The notes beneath the pieces were generated by a model that was not told the origin of the DNA, did no database searches, and saw nothing but the letters and a program-made list of their open reading frames with translations. A stretch of 7,353 nt of DNA from assembly GCA_019689515.1 (NCBI GenBank), contig JADGHI010000182.1:1-7353 (forward strand), in the 5' to 3' direction. This document shows, piece after piece, positions 1 through 5,007 of the stretch. Positions within the stretch are counted from its first letter, which is position 1. Every line of letters begins with the position of its first letter. Made by a program: the position numbers and the translations under genes. The DNA comes from Acetobacteraceae bacterium. Its GTDB lineage: Bacteria; Pseudomonadota; Alphaproteobacteria; Acetobacterales; Acetobacteraceae.

Positions 1-8
1 GGCTGGCG

Positions 9-710
9 CTAGCCGAGCACGATGTCGCGCAGCGCGAGCAACGCGCCCGGCTCGATGCGGTCCGCGGGCTGGGGGCGCAGCAGCACCGCCTCGCGGTCGC
101 GCGGATCGCGCAGCCGGAGGAACAGCCCGTCGCGCTCGTTGAGCGGCTCGCCCGCCAGGTAGAGCTGCGTCACCAGCGGCACAGCTCCGCCACGCCCGGA
201 GGGCGCCGCGGCCGCCGCGAGGTGGATGTGCGGCGTCCGCCCCGGATAGGGGACCGGGCGGATGGTGCGGAAGGCGTAGCTGCCGTCCGGGCCTGCCACG
301 GCGCGGCCGCGGCCCTGGAAGCCGCCGTCGCGTTGGCCCTGCCGGTCGCGCGGGTGGCGGTAGTGGCCGAAGGCATCGCACTGCCAGATCTCCAGCACCG
401 CCCCCGGCACCGGCGCGCCGCGCGCATCCAGGACGCGCCCGCGCAGGTGCATGATGACGCCCTGCGCATGCGCCGCCTCGCCGGCGACCTGCACGAGATC
501 GGCGTCCACGTCGCCGGACCAGTCCAGCGGGTAGAAGGGCCCGGCGGTCTGGCGCGGCGTCGGCACCAACGCCGCGGCAAGGGACTGCCCCTGCGCCCCC
601 GGCGCGATCCGCAGCGACGCGGCGGCGGCGAGGCTCGACAGGCCGGCGACCGAGCCGAGCGCGAGGCCGCGGCGGCCGGGCAGGGGAGGCGTGGGCGAGG
701 GGTGGCGCAT
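9..710 (-). CDS. Intradiol ring-cleavage dioxygenase-like protein with an export-type N-terminus
   Basis: Likely non-heme Fe(III) intradiol dioxygenase of the protocatechuate 3,4-dioxygenase/catechol 1,2-dioxygenase superfamily, which cleaves catecholic rings between the two hydroxyls. Numbered from the chosen start (233 aa), TPRQTAGPFYPL at about 51-62 is a family signature. The four ligands appear as Tyr117 (GHY), Tyr155 (PVPY), His161 and His163 (PHIH), with the family's G-x-Y-x-F-x-T-I strand between them. The N-terminus has GRRGLALG at about 12-19 followed by a hydrophobic Ala/Leu/Gly stretch to about residue 33, so it looks like a Tat- or Sec-type signal; the Tat motif is degenerate. 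I chose the ATG at 710 because GAGG lies 8 nt upstream; an in-frame ATG at 746 lacks a Shine-Dalgarno and would add 12 residues before the signal. It stands alone, with no pca or cat gene beside it. Substrate is unknown and it may not be a classical catechol pathway enzyme. Family assignment is confident; secretion is inferred. Confidence 0.85.
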   Translation of the reverse strand: MRHPSPTPPLPGRRGLALGSVAGLSSLAAAASLRIAPGAQGQSLAAALVPTPRQTAGPFYPLDWSGDVDADLVQVAGEAAHAQGVIMHLRGRVLDARGAPVPGAVLEIWQCDAFGHYRHPRDRQGQRDGGFQGRGRAVAGPDGSYAFRTIRPVPYPGRTPHIHLAAAAAPSGRGGAVPLVTQLYLAGEPLNERDGLFLRLRDPRDREAVLLRPQPADRIEPGALLALRDIVLG

Positions 711-921
711 GGCGGCGGCCTCGATCCGGAGGGTAGGCCAGGGCATCTGGCACGCCGCGCCCCGTCTTGCGAGGCGGGGAGGGCCGTGACGGGCACCACG
801 GATCGTGCAACGCTGCAGGCCGACGGCCCGTAGCGGGCAGGAGGCAGGGGCGCGCCGCGCCGACCGGACCTCGCCGACTCACCGGCGACGCCTTGCGCGG
901 GACGGCGTTGTTCCAGGCGAG
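711..921. other. Divergent intergenic region between the dioxygenase-like gene and the LigD-type polymerase gene
   Basis: This 211-bp stretch must carry the upstream signals of both flanking genes, which point away from each other. I see no convincing -35/-10 pair. It contains a hairpin at 760-779 and an inverted repeat GGGCCGT (781-787) / ACGGCCC (823-829) around a short CACG-GAT-CGTG palindrome (797-807). The polymerase reading frame stays open leftward to a GTG at 805, and the dioxygenase frame to an ATG at 746, so part of the region could be translated if either start is used. Confidence 0.5.
760..779 (+). other. Hairpin in the divergent intergenic region
   Basis: CCCCGTCT (760-767) pairs with AGGCGGGG (772-779) around the tetraloop TGCG, giving an 8-bp stem with one G-U wobble when read as plus-strand RNA. 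On the minus strand the wobble becomes an A-C mismatch, so the structure favours a plus-strand transcript. There is no T-tract, so it is not a classical terminator. It could be an operator, a leader structure or chance in GC-rich DNA. Confidence 0.3.
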
Positions 922-1860
922 ATGCCAGCAGCAACCGATCCCCGGCGGCGCGCATGGCGACCGCACCAGCCCGGCCCCTCCGTCCGCAGCGTGGCGCACC
1001 GCGGCGGCGGCGGCCCGCGGCTGACCCATCCGGACCGGGTGCTCTGGCCCGAGGCGGGCATCACGAAGCGCGCGCTCGCCGACTACCTCGCTGCTGCCGC
1101 GCCCCGGTTGCTGCCGCACCTCTCCGGCCGGCCGCTCGTGCTGCTGCGCGCGCCGGGTGGCATCCACGGCGCGCGCTTCTTCCAGCGCCATCCGGGCGGG
1201 GGGCTAGGGCCCGCGATCCGGCGGATCGTTCTGCCCGGCGTGGCAGAGAAGCCGCTGATCGGCGTCGACTCCGCCGAGGGCCTCGTGGCGCTCGCCCAGG
1301 CCGGGGCGCTCGAGGTCCATCCCTGGGGTTCGCGCCTCGATGACATCGAGCGGCCTGACCGCCTCGTCTTCGACATCGACCCGGCCGAGGGCCTGCCCTT
1401 CGCCGCCGCGGTCCGCGCCGCCCAGGAATTGCGCGAGCGGCTGGAGGCGCTCGGCCTCGCCGCCTTCTGCAAGACCACCGGCGGCAAGGGCCTGCATGTG
1501 TTCGCGCCGCTGCACCCCCGCGCCGCCTGGCCGGAGGCGAAGGCCTTCGCCAGGTCGGTTTGCGAGGCGATGGAGCGCGCCGCGCCCGAACGCTTCACGA
1601 CCAACGCCGCGATGCGCCTGCGGGCGGGACGGATCTTCCTCGACTACCTGCGCAACGACCGCGGCTCGACGGCGGTGGCGCCCTGGTCGCCGCGCGCACG
1701 GCCGGACGCCACCCTGTCCATGCCGCTCGCCTGGGGCGAGGTGACGGAGGCCCTCGACCCGCGTGCCTTCACGATCGGCACAGCTGCGGCGCGCCTCGCG
1801 GAGCCGGATCCCTGGGGCGACTTCGCCGCGGCGGCGCGGCCGCTCCCCGGCGGGCCGTGA
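922..1860 (+). CDS. Stand-alone LigD-type polymerase domain (NHEJ primase-polymerase)
   Basis: Archaeo-eukaryotic-primase-like polymerase of the LigD PolDom family, which adds nucleotides or ribonucleotides at double-strand breaks during Ku-dependent non-homologous end joining. In the 312-aa product the domain starts at about residue 34 (RLTHPDRVLWPE-x-GITK). Motifs follow in order: FFQRHP, HPWGS (His133), the metal-binding DIDP (Asp151 and Asp153), KTTGGKGLHVF (from Lys184, with His192), and DYLRNDRGSTAVAPWSPR (from Asp241). Length suits a stand-alone PolDom; no ligase or nuclease domain is attached. The ATG at 922 is the first in-frame ATG and has a weak AGGCGAG just before it. The frame runs upstream to a GTG at 805 with low-complexity Arg-rich sequence that does not resemble the family, and a GTG at 991 is also possible. 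No Ku gene is in the window. Alphaproteobacteria such as Sinorhizobium carry several ligD paralogues, some lacking the ligase part. Family call is firm; the start is uncertain. Confidence 0.9.
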   Translation: MPAATDPRRRAWRPHQPGPSVRSVAHRGGGGPRLTHPDRVLWPEAGITKRALADYLAAAAPRLLPHLSGRPLVLLRAPGGIHGARFFQRHPGGGLGPAIRRIVLPGVAEKPLIGVDSAEGLVALAQAGALEVHPWGSRLDDIERPDRLVFDIDPAEGLPFAAAVRAAQELRERLEALGLAAFCKTTGGKGLHVFAPLHPRAAWPEAKAFARSVCEAMERAAPERFTTNAAMRLRAGRIFLDYLRNDRGSTAVAPWSPRARPDATLSMPLAWGEVTEALDPRAFTIGTAAARLAEPDPWGDFAAAARPLPGGP

Positions 1861-1862
1861 CA

Positions 1863-1881
1863 GGCCGCCGCGCGGGCGGCC
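1863..1881. terminator. Candidate bidirectional terminator hairpin between convergent genes
   Basis: GGCCGCC (1863-1869) and GGCGGCC (1875-1881) form a perfect 7-bp GC-only stem with a 5-nt loop. It sits in the 30-bp gap between two convergent stop codons, where a shared terminator is expected. There is no T-tract on either strand, so the call rests on position and symmetry. Confidence 0.45.
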
Positions 1882-1890
1882 AGGGGCGCC

Positions 1891-3387
1891 TCAGTCCCCC
1901 GCCGTCGCGATGCGGAGGCTCGGCCCACGGCGCGTCGCGGCGGTCACGCCATAGCCGGGGCTGTCCTTCGTGTAGAGGTTGCCGATCGCGAAGGTGAGCA
2001 TGTCCGTATGGAACTGCGGCGGAATCCCGCGGAACTTGCAGGAGGCGACCACCTGGCGGACGATGAACTCGGGCTGGTAGGCCGCGAGCGGGAAGTCGTT
2101 GCGCTCGGTCAGCTCGGCCAGGACGAAATCGATCACCTCGTCCGTCGCCTCGAGCCCGTGCCTGCGGGCCGCGCCACGGAAGATCTCGCGGTATTGCTCG
2201 CGGCTCGGCGCGCCGACCTCGATCTTGTAGGGCAGACGCCGCAGGAAGGCGCCGTCCATGAGCTGGCTCGGCGGCATGTTGGTCGAGAAGATCACGAGCT
2301 GGTCGAAGGGCAGCGCGAAGCTCTTGCCCGTGTGCAGCTTGAGGTAGTCCACCCGGCTCTCGAGCGGCACGATCCAGCGGTTCAGCAACGTCTCCGGCGA
2401 GACCAGCTGGCGGCCGAAATCGTCGATCAGGAAGGTGCCGTTCAGCGCCTTCACGTGCAGGGGGGCCTCGTAGAACTTCGCGAGCGTGTTGAAGCGGAGG
2501 TCGAGCATCTCCAGCGTCAGCTCGCCGCCGGCGACGACGAAGGGCCGCCGACAGGGCACCCAGCGCCGGTCGAAGCCGGTGGCGCGGATGCTGTTGGCGT
2601 TCGCTCCGTCCTCGGTCGTCTGCACTTCCTTGTGGATGTCGGGGTCGAACACCTTCACGATCTGGCCGCCGACCTCGAAGCAGTGCGGGATGAAGACCAT
2701 GGTGTTGAAGAGCGCGCCGATCCGCGCCGCGATCGAGGTCTTGCCGTTGCCGGGCGGGCCGTAGAGCAGCATGGGTCGCCCGGAATTGATCGCCGGGCCG
2801 ACCTTGTTGACGAGGTCGTCGGAGACGACGAGGCCCTTCAGCGCGCGCTCCACCGCCTCCGCCGGCAGGCGCTCCTCGCCGATCGCCTGGCGCTGGATGC
2901 GTGAGACGTAGTCGGAGAGCGGGACCGGGGCGGGGCCGATATAGCTGTTCTGCTCGAAGGCCTGTTGCGCCCATTCGCGGCCGCGCGCCGAGAGGCCGTA
3001 GCGCGGAAGGGCGCCGGTGAGGGTCCGCACCACGCCGAGCGCCTCGACGAGCTTCGCAGCGCTCGCTTCCTCGAGCAGGATCTGGATCAGCCGCTGCGGC
3101 AGCTTCAGCACGTCGGCGAGCTTGACGGCGGTGTCCACCGAGCCCCCGTGCATCGCCTTGGTGAGCAGGTTGAGCAGGTCGTTGAGGCTGAGCCCGGTCT
3201 CCTCGATGGAGAGCGGGGCGGCGGGGACGGCGTGCAGGACGCGGCGCAGGTCAAGCTCCGAGATCCTGCCCATGGAGATCAGGATCGCGCCCAGGCGCCC
3301 GCCATGCAGGCGCTGCCGACGGAGGGCCTCCGCGACATCCTCGGCAGTGGCGAGGCCGTTCGCGACCAGCAATTCGCCAAGCAGCAT
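1891..3387 (-). CDS. AAA+ ATPase with N-terminal MshEN-like (c-di-GMP-type) domain
   Basis: Cytoplasmic ATPase of 498 aa with two recognisable parts. Residues 2-54 carry two MshEN-type 24-residue motifs (2-25 and 31-54) separated by exactly five residues: LLG-xx-LV-xx-G ending LRRQ, then RLG-xx-LI-xx-G. This is the layout of the c-di-GMP-binding N-domain of MshE-like and type II secretion ATPases. A helical middle region follows. The AAA+ core has Walker A GPPGNGKTS (210-218), Walker B FLIDD (319-323), a sensor-1-like IFSTN (366-370) and a possible arginine finger at FLRRLP (Arg383/384). It is not a GspE/PilB ATPase, since their Asp/His boxes and tetracysteine motif are absent. The start at 3387 is set by GGAGGG 5 nt upstream; the frame extends to 3480 without family-like sequence. 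No pilus or secretion genes lie nearby. A separate promoter with an operator-like repeat precedes it. Possible roles include complex remodelling or surface-structure control, but the function is unknown. Confidence 0.85.
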   Translation of the reverse strand: MLLGELLVANGLATAEDVAEALRRQRLHGGRLGAILISMGRISELDLRRVLHAVPAAPLSIEETGLSLNDLLNLLTKAMHGGSVDTAVKLADVLKLPQRLIQILLEEASAAKLVEALGVVRTLTGALPRYGLSARGREWAQQAFEQNSYIGPAPVPLSDYVSRIQRQAIGEERLPAEAVERALKGLVVSDDLVNKVGPAINSGRPMLLYGPPGNGKTSIAARIGALFNTMVFIPHCFEVGGQIVKVFDPDIHKEVQTTEDGANANSIRATGFDRRWVPCRRPFVVAGGELTLEMLDLRFNTLAKFYEAPLHVKALNGTFLIDDFGRQLVSPETLLNRWIVPLESRVDYLKLHTGKSFALPFDQLVIFSTNMPPSQLMDGAFLRRLPYKIEVGAPSREQYREIFRGAARRHGLEATDEVIDFVLAELTERNDFPLAAYQPEFIVRQVVASCKFRGIPPQFHTDMLTFAIGNLYTKDSPGYGVTAATRRGPSLRIATAGD

Positions 3388-3392
3388 GCGAT

Positions 3393-3398
3393 CCCTCC
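3393..3398 (-). promoter_or_regulatory. Strong Shine-Dalgarno fixing the ATPase start
   Basis: On the minus strand GGAGGG precedes the ATG at 3387 by 5 nt (ATCGC). This is the best ribosome binding site in the window and argues for the 498-aa product over the longer in-frame version beginning at 3480. Confidence 0.8.
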
Positions 3399-3502
3399 AT
3401 CGGCGTCGCAGCGGCCCGCCGACCGCCCTGGCGGCACGAACCGTCATCGCCGCGGATCGGCCCGGTCGTCCTGGAGCCACGTGGGGCCGTTACGAGCGCC
3501 TT

Positions 3503-3531
3503 CTTATAACGCTTGCCGCTCGAATTCACAA
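3503..3531 (-). promoter_or_regulatory. Sigma70-type promoter for the AAA+ ATPase gene
   Basis: Read on the minus strand, -35 TTGTGA (3531-3526; 4 of 6 matches to TTGACA) is followed after exactly 17 nt by -10 TATAAG (3508-3503; 5 of 6 to TATAAT). It lies in an AT-rich island inside GC-rich DNA. Transcription would start near 3496, giving a leader of about 110 nt before the ATG at 3387. The -35 lies inside the inverted repeat at 3524-3550. Confidence 0.7.
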
Positions 3532-3550
3532 TATCGTGAAAATTGTGAAT
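3524..3550. promoter_or_regulatory. Inverted-repeat operator candidate over the -35 of the ATPase promoter
   Basis: ATTCACAAT (3524-3532) and ATTGTGAAT (3542-3550) are perfect inverted 9-mers separated by 9 nt. Within this, TTCAC (3525-3529) also pairs with GTGAA (3536-3540) in a 16-bp palindrome with one mismatched pair, and a second GTGAA lies at 3545-3549. Three evenly spaced GTGAA/TTCAC half-sites covering the -35 look like a dimer-binding repressor site. The cognate regulator is not in the window and I do not recognise the motif with confidence. Confidence 0.65.
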
Positions 3551-3555
3551 CCGAC

Positions 3556-3578
3556 TCCAGGCTGCGCCGGCGCCTGGA
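3556..3578 (-). terminator. Candidate terminator hairpin downstream of the EthD-domain gene
   Basis: TCCAGGC (3556-3562) pairs perfectly with GCCTGGA (3572-3578), a 7-bp stem with a 9-nt GC-rich loop, about 67 nt after the stop of the tandem EthD gene. There is no immediate T-tract, although an ATTTT run follows some 20 nt on. It would insulate the downstream operator and promoter. Confidence 0.35.
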
Positions 3579-3644
3579 CGGCGCGCATGGCTCCCACGCC
3601 CCGCTGGTCCAGAGGACGGCCCCGCCCGCCCGCGGCAGCCGCGC

Positions 3645-4352
3645 CTACCGCGGCGGCGGGATCATCACGCGCTCGGCCAGGAGGATGGTTTTCACGCGGC
3701 CGAGAAAGGTGGCGCCGTCGGCGAACCAGCGCCGCGCCTCCGGCGAGGCGACCATCCGGGCGCGTGCGTCGAGGCTGTCGAACCAGCTTTCGGCGAACCC
3801 GTCGATCGGGCCCTCCATCGGGAAGGGCGCGATGTCGGCGCGGAACTGCTCCTCGACGATTCCGGACAGGACGAAGCCGCGCAGCTCCGGCACGCCTCGC
3901 GCCATGTCGGCATGAACCACGCGCCAGTGGTGGTGGAAGGCTTCCGGTGTGGAGTCCTCGCGCCGCCGGATCACCGTAAGCGCCTTGAAGGGGGGGTGCG
4001 CCGTCCCGTCGCCCTGCACGGGCAACACCACCTGCTCCTCGGTCACGAAGGTCCGGATGCCGCCGATGATGCTCGCGCCGTCGGCGTGCCAGCGCCGGCC
4101 CGCCTCCGAGGCCGCTGCCCGCGCCCGCGCCTCCAGGTCGTCGAACCAGGTCTGGGCGATGCCATCGAAGGGCGCCATCTCGAGCGCAGGGACGTCGCCG
4201 CGGGCGTGCTCCAGCACGGGAAGGCAGAGGACGTAGCCGCGCAGGCCCGGCACCTCATGGCACATCGGCGCGTGCACCTCGGTCCAATGGCGCAGGAACG
4301 CCTCGCGCGAGAGCTCCGGCCGGCGGGCGAGGAAGGAGACGGACTTGATCAT
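3645..4352 (-). CDS. Tandem EthD-domain protein (dimeric alpha-beta barrel)
   Basis: A 235-aa protein made of two homologous EthD-like domains, about residues 1-112 and 121-233. The repeats are visible by eye: FLRHWTEVHAPM (19-30) against FHHHWRVVHADM (139-150); VPGLRGYVL (34-42) against VPELRGFVL (154-162); QTWFDDLEARAR (67-78) against ESWFDSLDARAR (188-199); and RRWHADGAS against RRWFADGAT. The HxxWxxxHA pattern is typical of EthD, a ferredoxin-like fold that normally dimerises into a barrel; a fused tandem could form that barrel within one chain. EthD itself is needed for ethyl tert-butyl ether degradation by a P450 system, but most relatives have no assigned reaction. The ATG at 4352 is preceded by GGGGA at suitable spacing; 53 further in-frame residues to 4511 are Arg/Ala-rich and unlike the family. 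No P450 or ferredoxin gene is adjacent. Family is confident; function is unassigned. Confidence 0.85.
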   Translation of the reverse strand: MIKSVSFLARRPELSREAFLRHWTEVHAPMCHEVPGLRGYVLCLPVLEHARGDVPALEMAPFDGIAQTWFDDLEARARAAASEAGRRWHADGASIIGGIRTFVTEEQVVLPVQGDGTAHPPFKALTVIRRREDSTPEAFHHHWRVVHADMARGVPELRGFVLSGIVEEQFRADIAPFPMEGPIDGFAESWFDSLDARARMVASPEARRWFADGATFLGRVKTILLAERVMIPPPR

Positions 4353-4553
4353 GCGGCATCCCCGATCAGCGACATGCGCGTGCGCACACGCGGTCGAGGC
4401 CGGCCGAACCGCCCACCCGAACCGCCGCGGCGCGCAGCCGGCGAAGCATAACCGTCCGGGCGGCAGTGGCGAATGCCGTAGCGCGGCGGCACTGCGCGAG
4501 CGCGTGTGCACCCCACCACGGCCGGGGGCATCGCATCCGCGCGTCGCAAGGGC

Positions 4554-4586
4554 TGCCGAAGGCGCGCCGCGGCGAACCCTTCGGCA
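4554..4586 (-). terminator. 9-bp hairpin terminator candidate after the 98-aa gene
   Basis: TGCCGAAGG (4554-4562) and CCTTCGGCA (4578-4586) are perfect inverted repeats with a 15-nt loop, beginning 20 nt after the stop of the 98-aa gene. The 9-bp stem is, with the operator repeat, the longest perfect inverted repeat I found here, and the position suits termination. The T-tract is poor: GCCCTTG follows on the minus strand. Confidence 0.5.
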
Positions 4587-4605
4587 TCGCCGCCAGCCGG
4601 CGCCG

Positions 4606-4902
4606 CTATTGGTCCTTCGCCTCCGGGTGCCGCAGCAGCCACAGCCGTTCGTGGGCGGCGACCAGGCTCTCCATGTTCTTCCGCCGGTTCATGTCCGGCG
4701 AAACCGGGCGACGCGTCAGCATCATCTCGAGGATGCGCAGCAATTCCTCCGCGACCTCGAAATCGCCCTGGTCACAGGCATGATGGAAGGCGATGAGAAT
4801 CTTGTCCGACAACCGACGCGTGTAACGCGGCGGCGAATGCGCGCTTGCCCTGGCGCTGTCGCGCCGGCCGTCTGCATCCTGATCGTGGTCACCATTAGCC
4901 AT
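4606..4902 (-). CDS. Small helical protein of unknown function (98 aa)
   Basis: I do not recognise a named family. The first 30 residues are polar and probably disordered (MANGDHDQDADGRRD onward). Residues 31-92 look like a compact helical unit: LSDKILIAFHHACDQGDFEV, then AEELLRILEMMLTRRP, then a helix from about 72 to 92 with NRRKNMESLVAAHERLW. The GDFEVAEELL stretch resembles the turn of a TPR-like helical pair. The pattern feels like a small protein conserved in alphaproteobacteria, but that is recollection only. Codon use is ordinary for the window. The ATG at 4902 is supported by AGGGGGG 5 nt upstream, and a 9-bp hairpin follows the stop. It is 105 bp downstream of SCO1 on the same strand, so co-transcription is possible but not required. 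There is no signal peptide, membrane segment or metal-binding motif. It may act as a cytoplasmic adaptor or regulator, which is conjecture. Confidence 0.8.
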   Translation of the reverse strand: MANGDHDQDADGRRDSARASAHSPPRYTRRLSDKILIAFHHACDQGDFEVAEELLRILEMMLTRRPVSPDMNRRKNMESLVAAHERLWLLRHPEAKDQ

Positions 4903-4907
4903 TTCTG

Positions 4908-4914
4908 CCCCCCT
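4908..4914 (-). promoter_or_regulatory. Shine-Dalgarno of the 98-aa gene
   Basis: AGGGGGG on the minus strand ends 5 nt before the ATG at 4902. It supports translation of this short gene and its start. Confidence 0.6.
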
Positions 4915-4947
4915 GCGCCGCTTTCCCAGCCCCCCGGTCCTGCGGCG

Positions 4948-4966
4948 CGTCCCATGCTGCGGGACG
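4948..4966 (-). other. Hairpin between SCO1 and the 98-aa gene
   Basis: CGTCCC (4948-4953) pairs with GGGACG (4961-4966) around a 7-nt loop, about 42 nt past the SCO1 stop. A second possible stem, GCGCCGC (4915-4921) with GCGGCGC (4942-4948), lies next to it. Neither has a T-tract. They may be a weak terminator for SCO1 or leader structure of the small gene. Confidence 0.3.
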
Positions 4967-5007
4967 AAACGATAGCCTAGCGACGGAATTAACGATACCC
5001 GGTGGCG

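Noticed and set aside
222..833. 203-aa plus-strand open frame opposite the dioxygenase
   Set aside because: Antisense shadow with Arg/Ala repeats; the minus-strand frame carries the Fe ligands.
2008..2904. 298-aa open frame on the plus strand
   Set aside because: It lies antisense to the AAA+ ATPase gene, is rich in Arg/Glu/Val/Leu repeats from high-GC codon shadows, and shows no family motif.
1769..2974. 401-aa minus-strand open frame overlapping the ATPase in another frame
   Set aside because: Arg/Pro/Ala-rich shadow of the ATPase coding sequence, without domains, and overlapping the polymerase gene end.
4430..4500. Possible promoter TTCGCC-17-TATGCT for the EthD gene on the minus strand
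   Set aside because: Only 3 of 6 matches in the -35 and 4 of 6 in the -10, with no supporting context, so too weak to annotate.
4353..4511. 53-residue N-terminal extension of the EthD protein
   Set aside because: The first domain begins right at the ATG at 4352, as in EthD proteins, and the extension is Arg/Ala/His-rich without similarity to the second repeat.
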